64,000 nucleotides of DNA, taken from Fimbriimonadaceae bacterium. Its GTDB lineage: Bacteria > Armatimonadota > Fimbriimonadia > Fimbriimonadales > Fimbriimonadaceae. The notes beneath the pieces were generated by a model, which saw only the letters and a program-made list of their open reading frames with translations, searched no databases and was not told where the DNA came from. The position numbers were made by a program, and so were the translations under genes. The stretch is from the NCBI GenBank assembly GCA_019638675.1, contig JAHBTE010000001.1, positions 2,760,605-2,824,604 of the forward strand, written 5' to 3'. The first letter of the stretch is position 1. Each line of letters opens with the position of its first letter. This document shows positions 25,396 to 35,806 of this stretch, one piece after another.

Positions 25396-26769
25396 ATGAA
25401 GAAATTCATAAAATGGGGGCTTTTTATTATATTTGCGGTTGCCATGGCAATCGGGCTTGGGTGGGTGACGAAGATGTTCTTCGGTGGCTCGGAAAACGAG
25501 CGTCGTGCGGTGGAGCAAGGATTTCACTATCTCCCCAACCTTGCGGCCAATCCCGAGCAAGGGGTCGATATGGCAAGAGAGCCTGCAATCGCTCCTATTT
25601 CTGTCGGCAATTTGGTGTTAGATGCGCAGCAAGATTCTTCACTTATTCCACTTTGCAAAGAGTTAATCAAAAGTAAGTTTCCGCCGCAAAATCAACTCGA
25701 CAGGTTGACGGCTGAAACCACATATATTTTCCCTGAACCCTCGTTCGAAGAGAGTGATCCTTTTTTTGCCTCAAAACTGAATCTGCAAAACCTGGCATCG
25801 GCATTGACCTTTCGCTCCTTTGTTTATGTAGCAGAACGGGATTTTGACTCCGCAATTAGTAATATGAAGATGGTTGCTCAGATTTCTCAAAACCTGAGAA
25901 AGTCCCCGAATATGGACTGTTTGCATAGTGCAGATACTGTCATTTTTAGAAGAACTCTTAATAGTCTGTGCAAACTTGCGGTCGCTCATAATCAAGATAG
26001 TCAAGTCATAGAATACGTCCAGAACAGCACGAATATTCTTTCTGCTCGCACTTACCCTTCCGTTTCATCACTTCTCAATTGGCATGCAAATTATCAGAAT
26101 TCCTTTTTGGATAGTAACCTTTTGAGAAGGGAGCACGAAAGATGGGTTCGAGTTGGTCCGGTTGTGATTCCGATCCCGAAGAAGTCAATCCGTGAGAGGA
26201 TTTTTTCTCAATATCTCACCAATCTTAAAATTGCAGAAAAAGAGTCGGGCGGAATTGAAAAGCAACTTATTGCTCTTTCTCATCAATCTGCAATCTATGA
26301 TTCAAAAATAGCAGGTGGGCCATTTCAGGTTTGCGAAGGATATGTGCTTGGTGGAGACTCCTTTGAGATGCTGTCAAAAATTGGACAGCCGCTATTGGTG
26401 CTCAATTGCTATCTAGATGTACTTAAATTTGAGAGACTAAATCAACGATTACCGAATTCAGGCGAAATTTTACTTCCTGTAGACCCTGTAACTGGCTTTC
26501 AAATCCAATACATCCAGATTCCTGTCCCTGATCGTAAGAGACCAAGGGTACTCATTATATCGGCGAACTCAAATTCTCCATTTGCATATCACGGACAATA
26601 TCTTTCTAGCTTTGAGCCCCACATATTAGAACCAGATCCGCTAAAAGTTAGAGTGAAAAAATACTTTCGAAAAGATGGTACTGAGATACTTGCGCATCAC
26701 CCTGATTATCCAAATGCCAAGGCCCCTAAATTCGGTGGGACAACAGTCGCACCGGGGATAAGGCGTTAA
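25396..26769 (+). CDS. Unknown membrane-anchored protein
   Basis: I do not recognise a named family. The 457-residue protein has an N-terminal membrane helix (about 5-25, WGLFIIFAVAMAIGLGW) and a large outer domain, mostly helical. Near residue 335-375 the text LLVLNCYLDVLKFERLNQRLPNSGEILLP... then VDPVTGFQIQY resembles an element seen in many planctomycete-type exported proteins, where a long helix is followed by a PxxLxxL-like and DPxxG phrase. It starts 15 bases after the GT-C-like gene and is probably co-transcribed. Confidence 0.6.
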   Translation: MKKFIKWGLFIIFAVAMAIGLGWVTKMFFGGSENERRAVEQGFHYLPNLAANPEQGVDMAREPAIAPISVGNLVLDAQQDSSLIPLCKELIKSKFPPQNQLDRLTAETTYIFPEPSFEESDPFFASKLNLQNLASALTFRSFVYVAERDFDSAISNMKMVAQISQNLRKSPNMDCLHSADTVIFRRTLNSLCKLAVAHNQDSQVIEYVQNSTNILSARTYPSVSSLLNWHANYQNSFLDSNLLRREHERWVRVGPVVIPIPKKSIRERIFSQYLTNLKIAEKESGGIEKQLIALSHQSAIYDSKIAGGPFQVCEGYVLGGDSFEMLSKIGQPLLVLNCYLDVLKFERLNQRLPNSGEILLPVDPVTGFQIQYIQIPVPDRKRPRVLIISANSNSPFAYHGQYLSSFEPHILEPDPLKVRVKKYFRKDGTEILAHHPDYPNAKAPKFGGTTVAPGIRR

Positions 26770-26805
26770 AACTAACCCGAATCGGGTAAACCCCCACTCA
26801 CGCAT

Positions 26806-27702
26806 ATGCCACGCACGAACCATCAAGATATCCGCATCGGAACCCTGGCGAAAATGCCCGGATGTTTAGATTATCTGCCGCAAATCCTGCCTCACGGATT
26901 TGAATCGTTCCAACTCACCAACTGGGCGGCATTGCCCGACGATGCAAATACCGTTGATGGCCTAAAAGAACTTGCGGCTAAGACAAAAGATGTGCTGGGT
27001 GGAAAAGCGATTATTGACAGCGTCGGCATTTACGGAAACCCGCTCACCGATCAAACCACAGCCGACCATTGGGCGATCCTCATCGAAGCCGCTCCTGCTT
27101 TCGGGGCAACCACGGTTTGCGGTTTCACTGGATGCATCGAAGCCCCGGTTGATGAAAACATTGATCGCTTTAAAGAAGTCTTTGCACCTCTCACAAAGCT
27201 CGCGGAAGATCACGGAGTAAAGATCGCGTTTGAAAACTGCGATATGGGCGGCACCTGGGAAAAGCCGAATTGGAACATTGCCCACTCCCCTCGCGCATGG
27301 GAGATGATGTTCAATGCGATCGATTCAGATTACATTGGGCTGGAATGGGAACCTTGCCACCAAATGGTTAGCCTCATTGACCCACTGCCTCAACTGCGCA
27401 AATGGATCGGAAAGATTTATCACATCCACGGGAAGGATGCCTCAATCAACTGGGAAAAATTGAAAACCGATGGCTTGCGGTGTGGAGAATGGTTTGTCCA
27501 CCATCGCACGCCAGGTTTTGGCGACACAAACTGGACTGATCTAATTTCTATTCTCCGCCACCGCGGCTGGACTGGCTGCATTGATATCGAAGGCTGGCAC
27601 GATCCGGTTTATCGAGATGAATTGGAAATGACCGGTCAGGTTTTTTCATTGAACTACCTCAAACAATGCCGAGGCGGAGACTTTATTCCAAATCCGAAAT
27701 AA
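26806..27702 (+). CDS. Sugar phosphate isomerase/epimerase (TIM barrel)
   Basis: This 298-residue protein belongs to the xylose isomerase-like/AP-endonuclease-2 TIM-barrel group. Metal-ligand candidates are Glu in KIAFENCDMGGTW (about 140-152), the Asp/His of GLEWEPCHQM (about 182-191), His in IYHIHGKDA and Glu in GCIDIEGWHDP (about 262-272). The substrate is probably a keto-sugar or its derivative, but relatives are diverse. Cytosolic, with no signal peptide. It stands alone with a 281-bp downstream gap in which I see no recognisable element. Confidence 0.85.
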   Translation: MPRTNHQDIRIGTLAKMPGCLDYLPQILPHGFESFQLTNWAALPDDANTVDGLKELAAKTKDVLGGKAIIDSVGIYGNPLTDQTTADHWAILIEAAPAFGATTVCGFTGCIEAPVDENIDRFKEVFAPLTKLAEDHGVKIAFENCDMGGTWEKPNWNIAHSPRAWEMMFNAIDSDYIGLEWEPCHQMVSLIDPLPQLRKWIGKIYHIHGKDASINWEKLKTDGLRCGEWFVHHRTPGFGDTNWTDLISILRHRGWTGCIDIEGWHDPVYRDELEMTGQVFSLNYLKQCRGGDFIPNPK

Positions 27703-27983
27703 ATTAGCCAAATTTCAAAATCCAAGATCGTTATCACGGCATTTTCGTTCAAGAAATGTCGCCAAACCTGAACGATAGTAGTCCCTTTTGCTATCAGATG
27801 CGCTGAAACTTGTCGTTGTTAACGCAATTTCATGTTTAGGACTTACCGAATGCGAATTTTTCCACTACTTTATTCACAATTGTTCAGATATTAACAGGTT
27901 GTTGCCTCAATCGGATCACCGCCATGTTAAGAGTCGGACACTTTGATTCCGATCTCGTGTGACACACAAGATTGGAGGTTTTC

Positions 27984-30785
27984 ATGGAGAAATCCGGTAC
28001 GCATACACAGTCACATATTCGAGAGGTAAACAGAGCGAACATTCTAAGATATGTTTTGCTCGGCGCACTATTGACGGTAATCATTGTCAGTTGCGTTTAT
28101 CGCAACTACAACGGGCGGGCGAGAGAACTCACCACCATCCACGCTTTTGGCGACACGAGGCAACAAACTGGCCAACTCCGAATTCTCAGCCAAAGCATGG
28201 TTGAAAATATCCTAATTCTCAACAATGAAAATTCCCCTGTTCTCATTCGGGCGCGAGCGCGCCAGGAGCTGGACGAACAACTTGCCCAATTCAATTCACT
28301 GAATGCAGAATTAGGGAGCGCATTGGATAGTGAAGAATATTTTGCTAGCGACCGGCAACTGATCAATACTTATAAACAATCGCAACCATTTTTTTCTAAC
28401 ATCTCAAAAACAATTCAGGATTTCATCCGAGATCCGAGCAATGATTCCATCAACATGCAGGCTCTTCGTCACAATGAAGCCACCTATCTTGCTTCAGTAG
28501 ACCGGGTCAACGTAGCACTACTGAATGCAACCGAAGAATCGCAACTTGCGGAGCACCGCGTGCAAATGTACAACGACTACGTTCTCATGATGAGCACAGT
28601 TATGCTCATGGTGCTCGTGCTCGTGCCCAGTGTTCTGCAACTCCGCCACAAACTGTTTGAATTAAAAACGTTAGGTGCAGAGCACGCGGCACTTGCCCAA
28701 ATCGTTAAGCGCACGGTGAATATCGTTGTGATGACTGACGTGAATCGAAAAATTACGTACGTCAATGATGCATTCACCCACCTCACCGGCTACACATTTG
28801 AAGAAGTCAAAGGCAGAAATCCGGCCGAGTTCATGCACCCGCCTCATATTGATCAAGAAGCCCTTACTCAGCTCCGTGAAGCCCTCAATAGCAAAGTTCC
28901 AGCTCGGATTCAACTAGAAAATATTAATAAGAATGGTGAATCGTACTGGATCGACCTTACTATTGAACCGCAATTTGATGAAGACCAGAATCACGTGGGT
29001 TACTTCTCTATTGAAGTTGATATGACCGAGCACATTAAGCTCACTAACGAGCTTGCCCATAGCCAAGCCATGCTTGAAATGTCATCAGAAATCGCTCAAG
29101 TAGCGGCGTGGGAACTTGATCTATCAACATCAGAAATCACTTGGTCCAAAGAAGGCTACGTGATCTTTGATGTAGATGAAAGCTACAACCTAACACTCGA
29201 ATCTATTCTCTCGTTCACTGCGGCAGATTCTCGAGAAGAGATAATCAAAGAGCTCGAACAGGTGGCAACGGAAAACAAGCCGTTCGACATGACTATTTAC
29301 TTCGTCACGGCGGCAGGCAATAAAAAGTGGGTTCGCAGTATCGGCCGTACGGTTTATGAAAATGGAGTAGCAACAAAGATTTGCGGTTCGGTGCAAGACG
29401 TCACGGACCGCATGACTCTTGAAAAAGCCCTGCGGGAATCTGCACAAACAGACCAGTTAACTGGTCTTCCAAACCGAGTGCAGATCCTCCACTTGATTCA
29501 TGCTGCGATCCACAAATCAAAAGCTGATCCGAATTATCACTTTGCCGTTTTCTTCCTTGATCTTGATCGGTTCAAGATCGTGAACGACAGCTTGGGGCAT
29601 GCCTGTGGCGATAAATTACTTCAGTCAATTGCGACCAGATTACGGCACACGCTTCGCGATTCGGATGTTATCGCTTATCCAAGCCCGATTTCATCAGCGG
29701 CGCGTTTAGGTGGAGATGAATTCGTCATTTTGATCGATGGTATGTCTAGCCCAGAAGCGGCGGCCAGCATCGGTGACAAATTGCTTGATACTCTGGCAAA
29801 GCCTCATCAGGTAGATGAGAACTTGGTGATTTCCACTGCTAGTATCGGAATCGTTACTAGCGCAATGGGGCTGACTGCGCCTGGAGACTTCCTACGAGAT
29901 GCCGACACAGCGATGTACGAGGCAAAACGCAACGGAAAGGCTCAGTACGTCATTTTCGATACTTCCATGCACACCCGTATTCAAGAACGCCTCAAGATCG
30001 AAATGACGATGCAGGAAGCGTTGGATAACAATCAGTTCATTGTCAATTACCAGCCTATCCTCGATATTAATACCGGTGCGATTTCCAGTTTAGAAGCTCT
30101 GGTTCGATGGCAAAGCCCAACCAAAGGGTTAATCCCGCCGAACGATTTTATTCCCGTTGCTGAAGAAACGGGAATGATTGTCCATATCGGTCAGTTCGTT
30201 CTGGAAGAATCCTGCCGCCAATTAGCGAAATGGCAACAGCAGTTCGGAACTGACACTATGCCAGCAATCAACGTCAACGTTGCGCGCCAGCAGATGCTCC
30301 GCCAAGGATTTGTCCAGATGGTGCTCGATACCATTGAGCAAACCGGAATTGCTCCCAGTAGCCTGCACATTGAAGTCACCGAAACGGGAATGATGGAAAA
30401 CCCTGAAATCACGGTGCAAGTGCTTAATCAGCTTGCCGAGCACGGTATCCAAATCAGCCTTGATGACTTTGGTACTGGACTTTCATCATTGGCTTGCATC
30501 CCGCAATGGCCGATCCACTGCCTCAAGCTCGACCGCTCTTTTATTTCCAATGTTCTGCAAGATGAAGACACCCGCGCATTAGTCAGAGCAATCACCGGAC
30601 TGGCGGACGACCTCAGCATTTCCGTAGTCGCGGAAGGCGTTGAAACATCAGAGCAGAGGGATTACCTTTCATCCGTAAACTGCCGATATGGGCAAGGCTA
30701 CTTATTCTGCCGACCACAAAGCAGTGAAGATATCGAAACGTTCATCCGTTCCTCGAGTCATGCGCATCATTCAAGGGTTGGATAA
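27984..30785 (+). CDS. PAS-GGDEF-EAL cyclic di-GMP enzyme, membrane-bound
   Basis: This 933-residue protein likely makes and/or degrades c-di-GMP. Order: membrane helix (about 22-40), outer sensor domain with PilJ-like [18 protein letters not shown], second helix (about 190-208), two PAS domains (about 225-470), GGDEF (about 480-655) and EAL (about 675-925). The cyclase motif [10 protein letters not shown] is intact. The EAL domain keeps [36 protein letters not shown] and VVAEGVET, so it could be active. ATG 27984 is preceded by GGAGG at 27974-27978. c-di-GMP often controls pili, which are abundant here, but the link is inference. Confidence 0.93.
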   Translation: MEKSGTHTQSHIREVNRANILRYVLLGALLTVIIVSCVYRNYNGRARELTTIHAFGDTRQQTGQLRILSQSMVENILILNNENSPVLIRARARQELDEQLAQFNSLNAELGSALDSEEYFASDRQLINTYKQSQPFFSNISKTIQDFIRDPSNDSINMQALRHNEATYLASVDRVNVALLNATEESQLAEHRVQMYNDYVLMMSTVMLMVLVLVPSVLQLRHKLFELKTLGAEHAALAQIVKRTVNIVVMTDVNRKITYVNDAFTHLTGYTFEEVKGRNPAEFMHPPHIDQEALTQLREALNSKVPARIQLENINKNGESYWIDLTIEPQFDEDQNHVGYFSIEVDMTEHIKLTNELAHSQAMLEMSSEIAQVAAWELDLSTSEITWSKEGYVIFDVDESYNLTLESILSFTAADSREEIIKELEQVATENKPFDMTIYFVTAAGNKKWVRSIGRTVYENGVATKICGSVQDVTDRMTLEKALRESAQTDQLTGLPNRVQILHLIHAAIHKSKADPNYHFAVFFLDLDRFKIVNDSLGHACGDKLLQSIATRLRHTLRDSDVIAYPSPISSAARLGGDEFVILIDGMSSPEAAASIGDKLLDTLAKPHQVDENLVISTASIGIVTSAMGLTAPGDFLRDADTAMYEAKRNGKAQYVIFDTSMHTRIQERLKIEMTMQEALDNNQFIVNYQPILDINTGAISSLEALVRWQSPTKGLIPPNDFIPVAEETGMIVHIGQFVLEESCRQLAKWQQQFGTDTMPAINVNVARQQMLRQGFVQMVLDTIEQTGIAPSSLHIEVTETGMMENPEITVQVLNQLAEHGIQISLDDFGTGLSSLACIPQWPIHCLKLDRSFISNVLQDEDTRALVRAITGLADDLSISVVAEGVETSEQRDYLSSVNCRYGQGYLFCRPQSSEDIETFIRSSSHAHHSRVG

Positions 30786-30843
30786 TTTGGCCAAACTTGA
30801 CAATAATTGATTGCCTTCCGCAAACTGCAGAGAGGCGCACAAT

Positions 30844-31401
30844 ATGTATTCAGTTATTGCCAGCGACGGAAATCAGTACGGACCGGTTGATCTCAGCACC
30901 ATTCAACAGTGGATTCAAGAAGGCCGTATCGTGGCTGATACTGTGATCTTAGATGGAGTGACCGGTAATCGAGGCCCTGCATCACAATTTCCTCTCATTG
31001 CTCCGCACCTACACCAAGGAGCTCCTCCTACTATGTACCAGCCCCAGGTGATCAATCAGGTGCATCAACCAGGAGCACACTACCCAGGTGGAGGAGCGTA
31101 TCAACAAGGGCAATATAGTCAGCCCCCAAATCCTTACGCACAGTATCCACGTCCAGGAATGCAGGCTTACAATCCGAACGCAAAACAAAAAGTACCTGCT
31201 GCCCTACTTGCCTTCTTCTTAGGCAGTTTTGGCGCTCACAAGTTTTATTTGGGCCATACCACTCTAGGAATCGTAATGCTCCTGGTAACAATCTTGACCT
31301 GTGGATATGGCGGACTCATCACTGGAATCTGGGCTTTATATGACTTTGTAATGATTCTTTGTGACAAAGAAACCGACGCAAACGGCTATCCTTTGGTGTA
31401 A
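30844..31401 (+). CDS. GYF_2 and TM2 domain protein
   Basis: The 185-residue protein has an N-terminal GYF_2 domain (MYSVIASDGNQYGPVDLSTI, about 1-50), a linker rich in Pro, Gln and Tyr (about 60-118), and a C-terminal TM2 domain: two helices with FLGSFGAHKFYLGHTTLGI (about 130-150) between them. TM2 proteins of this kind are small membrane proteins of unknown role. The GYF domain may bind proline-rich peptides in the cytosol. The SMP-30 gene starts 3 bases after it. Confidence 0.85.
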   Translation: MYSVIASDGNQYGPVDLSTIQQWIQEGRIVADTVILDGVTGNRGPASQFPLIAPHLHQGAPPTMYQPQVINQVHQPGAHYPGGGAYQQGQYSQPPNPYAQYPRPGMQAYNPNAKQKVPAALLAFFLGSFGAHKFYLGHTTLGIVMLLVTILTCGYGGLITGIWALYDFVMILCDKETDANGYPLV

Positions 31402-31404
31402 GCC

Positions 31405-32265
31405 ATGTTGGCCTTGATCTACTTGCTCATGACTCAACCGTACGATTTCGTCTCGCCGGGCGCTACCGTTGTCAAACTCCCAGGTACTTACAGGTTCACC
31501 GAAGGGCCAACCTGGACTAAGCGCAATACCCTTATCTTTTCCGACATCCCGGCGAATACGATTTTCGAATATAACGGCAAAGAAGTTAACAAGTGGCGAG
31601 AGGATACAAATGGTGCGAACGGAAACACGATTGATCATGAGGGAAATGTTTACAGTTGCGAGCACACTTCGAGGAGCGTAACAAAAACTGTCAACGGGGT
31701 CACAACTCCCATTGCAAGCGTGTTCGGCGGTAAGCGGTTGAATTCTCCGAATGACATCGCGATTCACCCATCAGGGTTGATATTGTTTACCGATCCAACT
31801 TACGGAATTCGACCCGCCCAGATGGAGCAAGAATTCAAGTTCGTTTATCAAATTGAACCTAAAACTAACCGAATGGAGCAAGTTTACAAAGGACGTAATC
31901 AACCAAACGGTTTGGTCTTTTCCCCAGATGGAAAAACCCTGTACGTTGCGGATTCGGGTGATGGCGGAATTGATGTGTTTGATTACGAACCGAACAAACT
32001 CCTGACTCCAAAATTCAAATTCGATTCTCCTGGCCCGGACGGAATTCGAGTTGACCGCGAGGGCCGAATCTGGGCCGCCTGTGGGGACGGGGTCAACGTG
32101 TATTCACCTGACGGCAATCGGCTGCAAAATATCAAATTCCCTGAACAACCTGCAAACCTGTGTTTCGGTGGAACCGACGGCAAAACACTCTACGTGACAG
32201 CACGCACCGGGGTTTATTCACTCCAGCTACACGTAGCTGGAGTGATGCCAGGTTTCGAGAATTAG
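31405..32265 (+). CDS. SMP-30/gluconolactonase family protein
   Basis: This 286-residue beta-propeller resembles gluconolactonases, which hydrolyse sugar lactones with a bound divalent cation. The cation ligands are expected from EGPTW (about 31-35), SPNDIAIHPSG and NGLVFSPDGKTLYVADSGDGG (about 170-190). PGPDGIRVDREGRIW is the last signature blade. The first 12 residues are hydrophobic and may be a short signal peptide. It is 3 bases after the GYF-TM2 gene, and its end overlaps the convergent gene by 4 bases. Confidence 0.88.
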   Translation: MLALIYLLMTQPYDFVSPGATVVKLPGTYRFTEGPTWTKRNTLIFSDIPANTIFEYNGKEVNKWREDTNGANGNTIDHEGNVYSCEHTSRSVTKTVNGVTTPIASVFGGKRLNSPNDIAIHPSGLILFTDPTYGIRPAQMEQEFKFVYQIEPKTNRMEQVYKGRNQPNGLVFSPDGKTLYVADSGDGGIDVFDYEPNKLLTPKFKFDSPGPDGIRVDREGRIWAACGDGVNVYSPDGNRLQNIKFPEQPANLCFGGTDGKTLYVTARTGVYSLQLHVAGVMPGFEN

Positions 32266-32981
32266 AACCGTTTGGTGTATCCAAATTTGAAGAATGCGGC
32301 TGAAGAGTAGCTACCGACTTGAATTGAGAATTCAGAGTTGAAGTCGTATCTTAAACCGAGGTTGAAGTTCTTGGTATCCCATTCGCCAGCGAGTGAGAAC
32401 CCTTGAGCAAAATACAACTCCGCGCCAAAGAACGGTTCACCGTCGAAGTAACCAGAGCCAATACCCACGTGCGCGATCAAACCGATCGCACCTTGATCAA
32501 CCGCAAAATCTGGAGTTACAAGAGGAATGGAGCCGACAACGTAGAGTGATTGGTCAACCGCATGGGCAATATCCATTACACCAACCGCAAGTCGAAACTG
32601 CTGCAAATTCGCGGGAACGATATACAGTTTTGCATTGGCAATAACTTTGTTATCGCCGCCGTCCCGGTCTAAGTAGGCTAAACCCACTTCCACATCTTTT
32701 ACCAATCCATAGTTAACCGAAATAGTGTTGAAGTCCTCACTGAACGCCGCACCCCAGTTCAATTCACCTGTATTAGTTACAAATGCGGTGGGGATAAAGA
32801 TCAACCCTGTCGGGCCCCACAAAGTTTTGCCGTAGCCGGGGGAGATCGTGCTGGTTTGCCCCAACGTCGTGGATTTTTCTCTCATTGCCGGGTCTAGCTT
32901 AAAATTTAACTCCGTATTGCCTGTTGCAAAAGTTGCCGCACTTGCCAAAACCGCCAAAATCGTAAGTGTTGTTTTTTTCAT
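32262..32981 (-). CDS. Exported beta-barrel-like protein
   Basis: The 239-residue protein starts MKKTTLTILAVLASAATFA, a signal peptide, at ATG 32981. The mature part has alternating strands (TISVNYGLVKDVEVGLAYLD, ANAKLYIVPANLQQFRLAVG) and ends in Phe (FGYTKRF), as outer-membrane barrels do. WGPTGLIFIPTAFVTNTGELN resembles a YjbH-like exopolysaccharide protein. Function unknown. In-frame codons upstream to 32996 add 5 residues. Confidence 0.7.
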   Translation of the reverse strand: MKKTTLTILAVLASAATFATGNTELNFKLDPAMREKSTTLGQTSTISPGYGKTLWGPTGLIFIPTAFVTNTGELNWGAAFSEDFNTISVNYGLVKDVEVGLAYLDRDGGDNKVIANAKLYIVPANLQQFRLAVGVMDIAHAVDQSLYVVGSIPLVTPDFAVDQGAIGLIAHVGIGSGYFDGEPFFGAELYFAQGFSLAGEWDTKNFNLGLRYDFNSEFSIQVGSYSSAAFFKFGYTKRF

Positions 32982-33182
32982 TGATTTTTCTCTCATCCCA
33001 CCATTAGGTGAGTGCCCTCATCGAGCGAATCGATGAATGTTATGTTTGGTGTGACGCCATAAAGTTCTCTTAAAATCCGATCTTTATGGTTCCTCTATGC
33101 GGCATTACCGATTGCATATAGGAAGTTGACAACTCGGGACTGTGCAACCATTATTTGATGCTTCCAGTCTTAACCTACAACT

Positions 33183-33614
33183 GTGTTGCCAGAACCCACC
33201 AAGCACGAAAAGAATGTTGCCGCCGCGATTCATATTGCCGGGATATTTGCTCCCCTGTGGGTGCCGTTTGTCGCTTATTTTGTGACTAAAAACACATCGA
33301 AATTCATCTCTTCCCACGCCTGGCAAGAAGCGATCGAAGGAATTGTTTGGAAGGCGTTGCTCTTAGTGGTTATGGTGATCAGCCTCACTTGGACAATTGT
33401 GCGGTTGGTTTATCATTTCCAAACCAATTGGGCAACCTTTGAATGGCAAGAAGTCGCGACAAGACTGATCATTAGCGTTGTTGTCTTCTTGAGTCTCTTC
33501 ATCTGGAACCTGCTCCAAGCCCTCAATCAGGCGCGTAAAGCCTGGAAAGGTCAGTGGCCCAAGCGAGAACTCAAAAAACTTGCGAAGGCATCTGCTGAAA
33601 ACACCTTGCCTTAG
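33183..33614 (+). CDS. DUF4870-like membrane protein
   Basis: This 143-residue protein has three or four membrane helices. The start AAIHIAGIFAPLWVPFVAYFV followed by SSHAWQEAIEGIVW matches the DUF4870 pattern, where a GPL-type first loop precedes HxxxAxN. The C-terminus is basic and polar, likely cytosolic. Function unknown. It starts with GTG 33183, with TTG 33186 as alternative. Confidence 0.72.
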   Translation: MLPEPTKHEKNVAAAIHIAGIFAPLWVPFVAYFVTKNTSKFISSHAWQEAIEGIVWKALLLVVMVISLTWTIVRLVYHFQTNWATFEWQEVATRLIISVVVFLSLFIWNLLQALNQARKAWKGQWPKRELKKLAKASAENTLP

Positions 33615-33617
33615 CTC

Positions 33618-34865
33618 CTATTTGGCAACATCACTGCGGAACTGCTTGCCAGCAAAGGAGATCCCATCAACTCCGGCATACGCACGTTCCCGAGCTGATT
33701 CTAAATCCGAACCCACTCCGCAAACGGCGATGACCCGCCCGCCCGCCGTGACTAAGTCACTTCCAGAATTTGCTGTACCCGCGTGGAAAAGAGTAACGGA
33801 TTCTGGAATTGACTTAACGGAAATCTTGTTCCCTTTTTCGTATTCGCCGGGATATCCGCCACTAGCGACTACGACCGTGCAGGCTGCATTGTTTAGCACA
33901 CTGATTTCAGGAATGACTTCCCCTTTTGCGCAAGCAAGCAATGCTTCCGCAAATCCACCACCTAGTCGCAAAACAATTGTCTGAATCTCTGGGTCTCCGA
34001 ACCGGACGTTATATTCCAGACAATATGGATGCTCACCCACCAGCATGAGACCACTGAACAACACGCCTCGATAATCAATATCTAGTTCCGCCATGCTGGT
34101 GAGAATCGGCTTGACGACTTCCTCTTCAACTTGGGACACTAATTCATCCGACACCCAATTAACTGGTGAATAGCTCCCCATTCCACCTGTGTTAAGCCCT
34201 GTGTCACCATCGCCAATTCGCTTGTAATCTTGTGCAACTGGCAGACTTTGGATTTGAGATCCGCTTACTAGCGTGAGCAAGCTGAATTCCTTTCCTCGCA
34301 GTCGTTCCTCAATAACAACGGTTCGCCCGGCATCGCCCATGCTTCCGCCGACCAGCATTTCTTCTATTACGATTTCTGCGTGCTCAAAATCATCACAAAC
34401 GACGACTCCTTTTCCGAGAGCCGCCCCACTGGCTTTGATGACCACTCCTTCATCGGAGGCGCAAAGTTGGGCGGCAAACTCCTTAGCCGCGCTGGGATCA
34501 CTGAATACCTGATGACGAGCCGTGGGTACACCCGCCCGCTTCATCATATCTTTGCTGAAGGCTTTGCTTCCTTCAAGTCGGGCCGCGTCTTGCCCTGGTC
34601 CGAAAACAAGAAAATCGTTCTCACGGAACATATCGGCCATGCCAGAAATGAGCGGATCTTCTGGCCCGACAACCACCAACTCGGCTTGCACCTCCTTGGC
34701 CCAATCGAGCAATCCTTTGCGGTCATTGATTTTGATTTGGTTGCAAACAGCAACTTCTGCAATGCCCGGATTTCCCGGTGCACAAAAAAGTTCGTGCCCT
34801 TCTCCCGCTAACTTCCAGCAAAGAGCATGTTCGCGACCACCACCACCAATAACCAATATTTTCAT
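33618..34865 (-). CDS. purD: Phosphoribosylamine-glycine ligase
   Basis: PurD joins phosphoribosylamine and glycine in purine synthesis. The 415-residue ATP-grasp protein has MKILVIGGGGREHALCWKL at the start, GPEDPLISGMADMF, the ATP-grasp core (KASGAALGKGVVVC about 142-155), NTGGMGSYSPV and CLEYNVRFGDPE. Length is normal. It is the last gene of the leftward dnaX-ybaB-recR-purD series, 2 bases after recR. Confidence 0.96.
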   Translation of the reverse strand: MKILVIGGGGREHALCWKLAGEGHELFCAPGNPGIAEVAVCNQIKINDRKGLLDWAKEVQAELVVVGPEDPLISGMADMFRENDFLVFGPGQDAARLEGSKAFSKDMMKRAGVPTARHQVFSDPSAAKEFAAQLCASDEGVVIKASGAALGKGVVVCDDFEHAEIVIEEMLVGGSMGDAGRTVVIEERLRGKEFSLLTLVSGSQIQSLPVAQDYKRIGDGDTGLNTGGMGSYSPVNWVSDELVSQVEEEVVKPILTSMAELDIDYRGVLFSGLMLVGEHPYCLEYNVRFGDPEIQTIVLRLGGGFAEALLACAKGEVIPEISVLNNAACTVVVASGGYPGEYEKGNKISVKSIPESVTLFHAGTANSGSDLVTAGGRVIAVCGVGSDLESARERAYAGVDGISFAGKQFRSDVAK

Positions 34866-34867
34866 GC

Positions 34868-35461
34868 TTAGATTTCCCTTCTGTATTCAAGTGCACTGAG
34901 CAAAGTCGCCGTATCAGCGTAATCTAATTCTCCACCAACTGGCATACCATGAGCAAGTCTAGTGACTTTAACGCCCAACGGTTTGATGAGCTTTGCTAAA
35001 TAAAACGCGGTTGTGTCACCTTCGACGGTTGGATTCGTTGCGATAATGACCTCGTCAACGCCTTCAACTAATCGAGAAACAAGCTCTCGAACCTTCAGTT
35101 GCTCCGGCCCAATGCCGTCCATCGGGTTCAGCAAACCGTGCAAAACGTGGTAAAGGCCGCGGAATTCGTTGAGCCGCTCCATAGCGGCTATGTCGCGCGG
35201 TTCTGCCACTACACAGATCACATCTCCAGAGCGGCGGTGGTCGTTGCAGAGTTCACACTTATCCGCCTCGCTCACATTTTGGCAAACAGAACAAAGTTGC
35301 AGGCTTCGTTTTGCCGTGATGAGAGATTCCGATAATCGGCGGACATCATCTTCTGGCATCCGCAAAACGTGAAATGCCAGGCGTTGCGCCGATTTCGGGC
35401 CAACTCCTGGCAGTCGTTCTAACTGAGCAATAAGCTCCGCCAGCGGGCGGGCGTACTGCAT
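34868..35461 (-). CDS. recR: Recombination mediator RecR
   Basis: RecR helps load RecA at gaps through the RecFOR pathway. The 197-residue protein has the helix-hairpin-helix LERLPGVGPKSAQRLAFH (about 12-29), a zinc finger with Cys 57, 60, 69 and 72 (CSVCQNVSEADKCELC), and a Toprim domain with CVVAEPRD and PTVEGDTTAFYLAKL. It starts 3 bases after ybaB, in the classical dnaX-ybaB-recR order. Confidence 0.97.
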   Translation of the reverse strand: MQYARPLAELIAQLERLPGVGPKSAQRLAFHVLRMPEDDVRRLSESLITAKRSLQLCSVCQNVSEADKCELCNDHRRSGDVICVVAEPRDIAAMERLNEFRGLYHVLHGLLNPMDGIGPEQLKVRELVSRLVEGVDEVIIATNPTVEGDTTAFYLAKLIKPLGVKVTRLAHGMPVGGELDYADTATLLSALEYRREI

Positions 35462-35464
35462 AAA

Positions 35465-35806
35465 TTAGAACCCAAGCTTATCAAGCCCGGGAATGTTGGG
35501 CATGATTTCTTGAACTTTAGCGTCGCGAGTTTCGGTAGCTTTTGCAAAGCCATCCTTTACCGCCGCAACAATCATATCTTCAAGCATTTCAACATCTTCT
35601 GGGTCAACTGCGCTGGGATCGATTTTGAGCGACTGAAGTTCGCCCAGACCATTGAACTCGCATTTGATTGCGCCCTTTTCAATGCTGAATCGCTCTGCGG
35701 CAAGTTCTGCATCAAGGTTTTGAGCACGCGCCATTGCGCTTTGAGCTTGGGCCATGAGGTTGCCGCCACCCATGTTCTGACCACCAAAATTCTTAGGGAG
35801 TTTCAT
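35465..35806 (-). CDS. ybaB: YbaB/EbfC nucleoid-associated protein
   Basis: This small DNA-binding protein of 113 residues has the family core KGAIKCEFNGLGELQSLKIDPSAVDPEDVEMLEDMIVAAV (given here in parts: about 45-84) and a Gly/Gln-rich N-terminus with NMGGGNLMAQAQ. It overlaps dnaX by 4 bases, so translational coupling is likely. Confidence 0.93.
   Translation of the reverse strand: MKLPKNFGGQNMGGGNLMAQAQSAMARAQNLDAELAAERFSIEKGAIKCEFNGLGELQSLKIDPSAVDPEDVEMLEDMIVAAVKDGFAKATETRDAKVQEIMPNIPGLDKLGF

Noticed and set aside
27703-27983. Regulatory RNA before the GGDEF-EAL gene
   Set aside because: The 281-base gap shows no stable hairpin set or known aptamer core that I can recognise.
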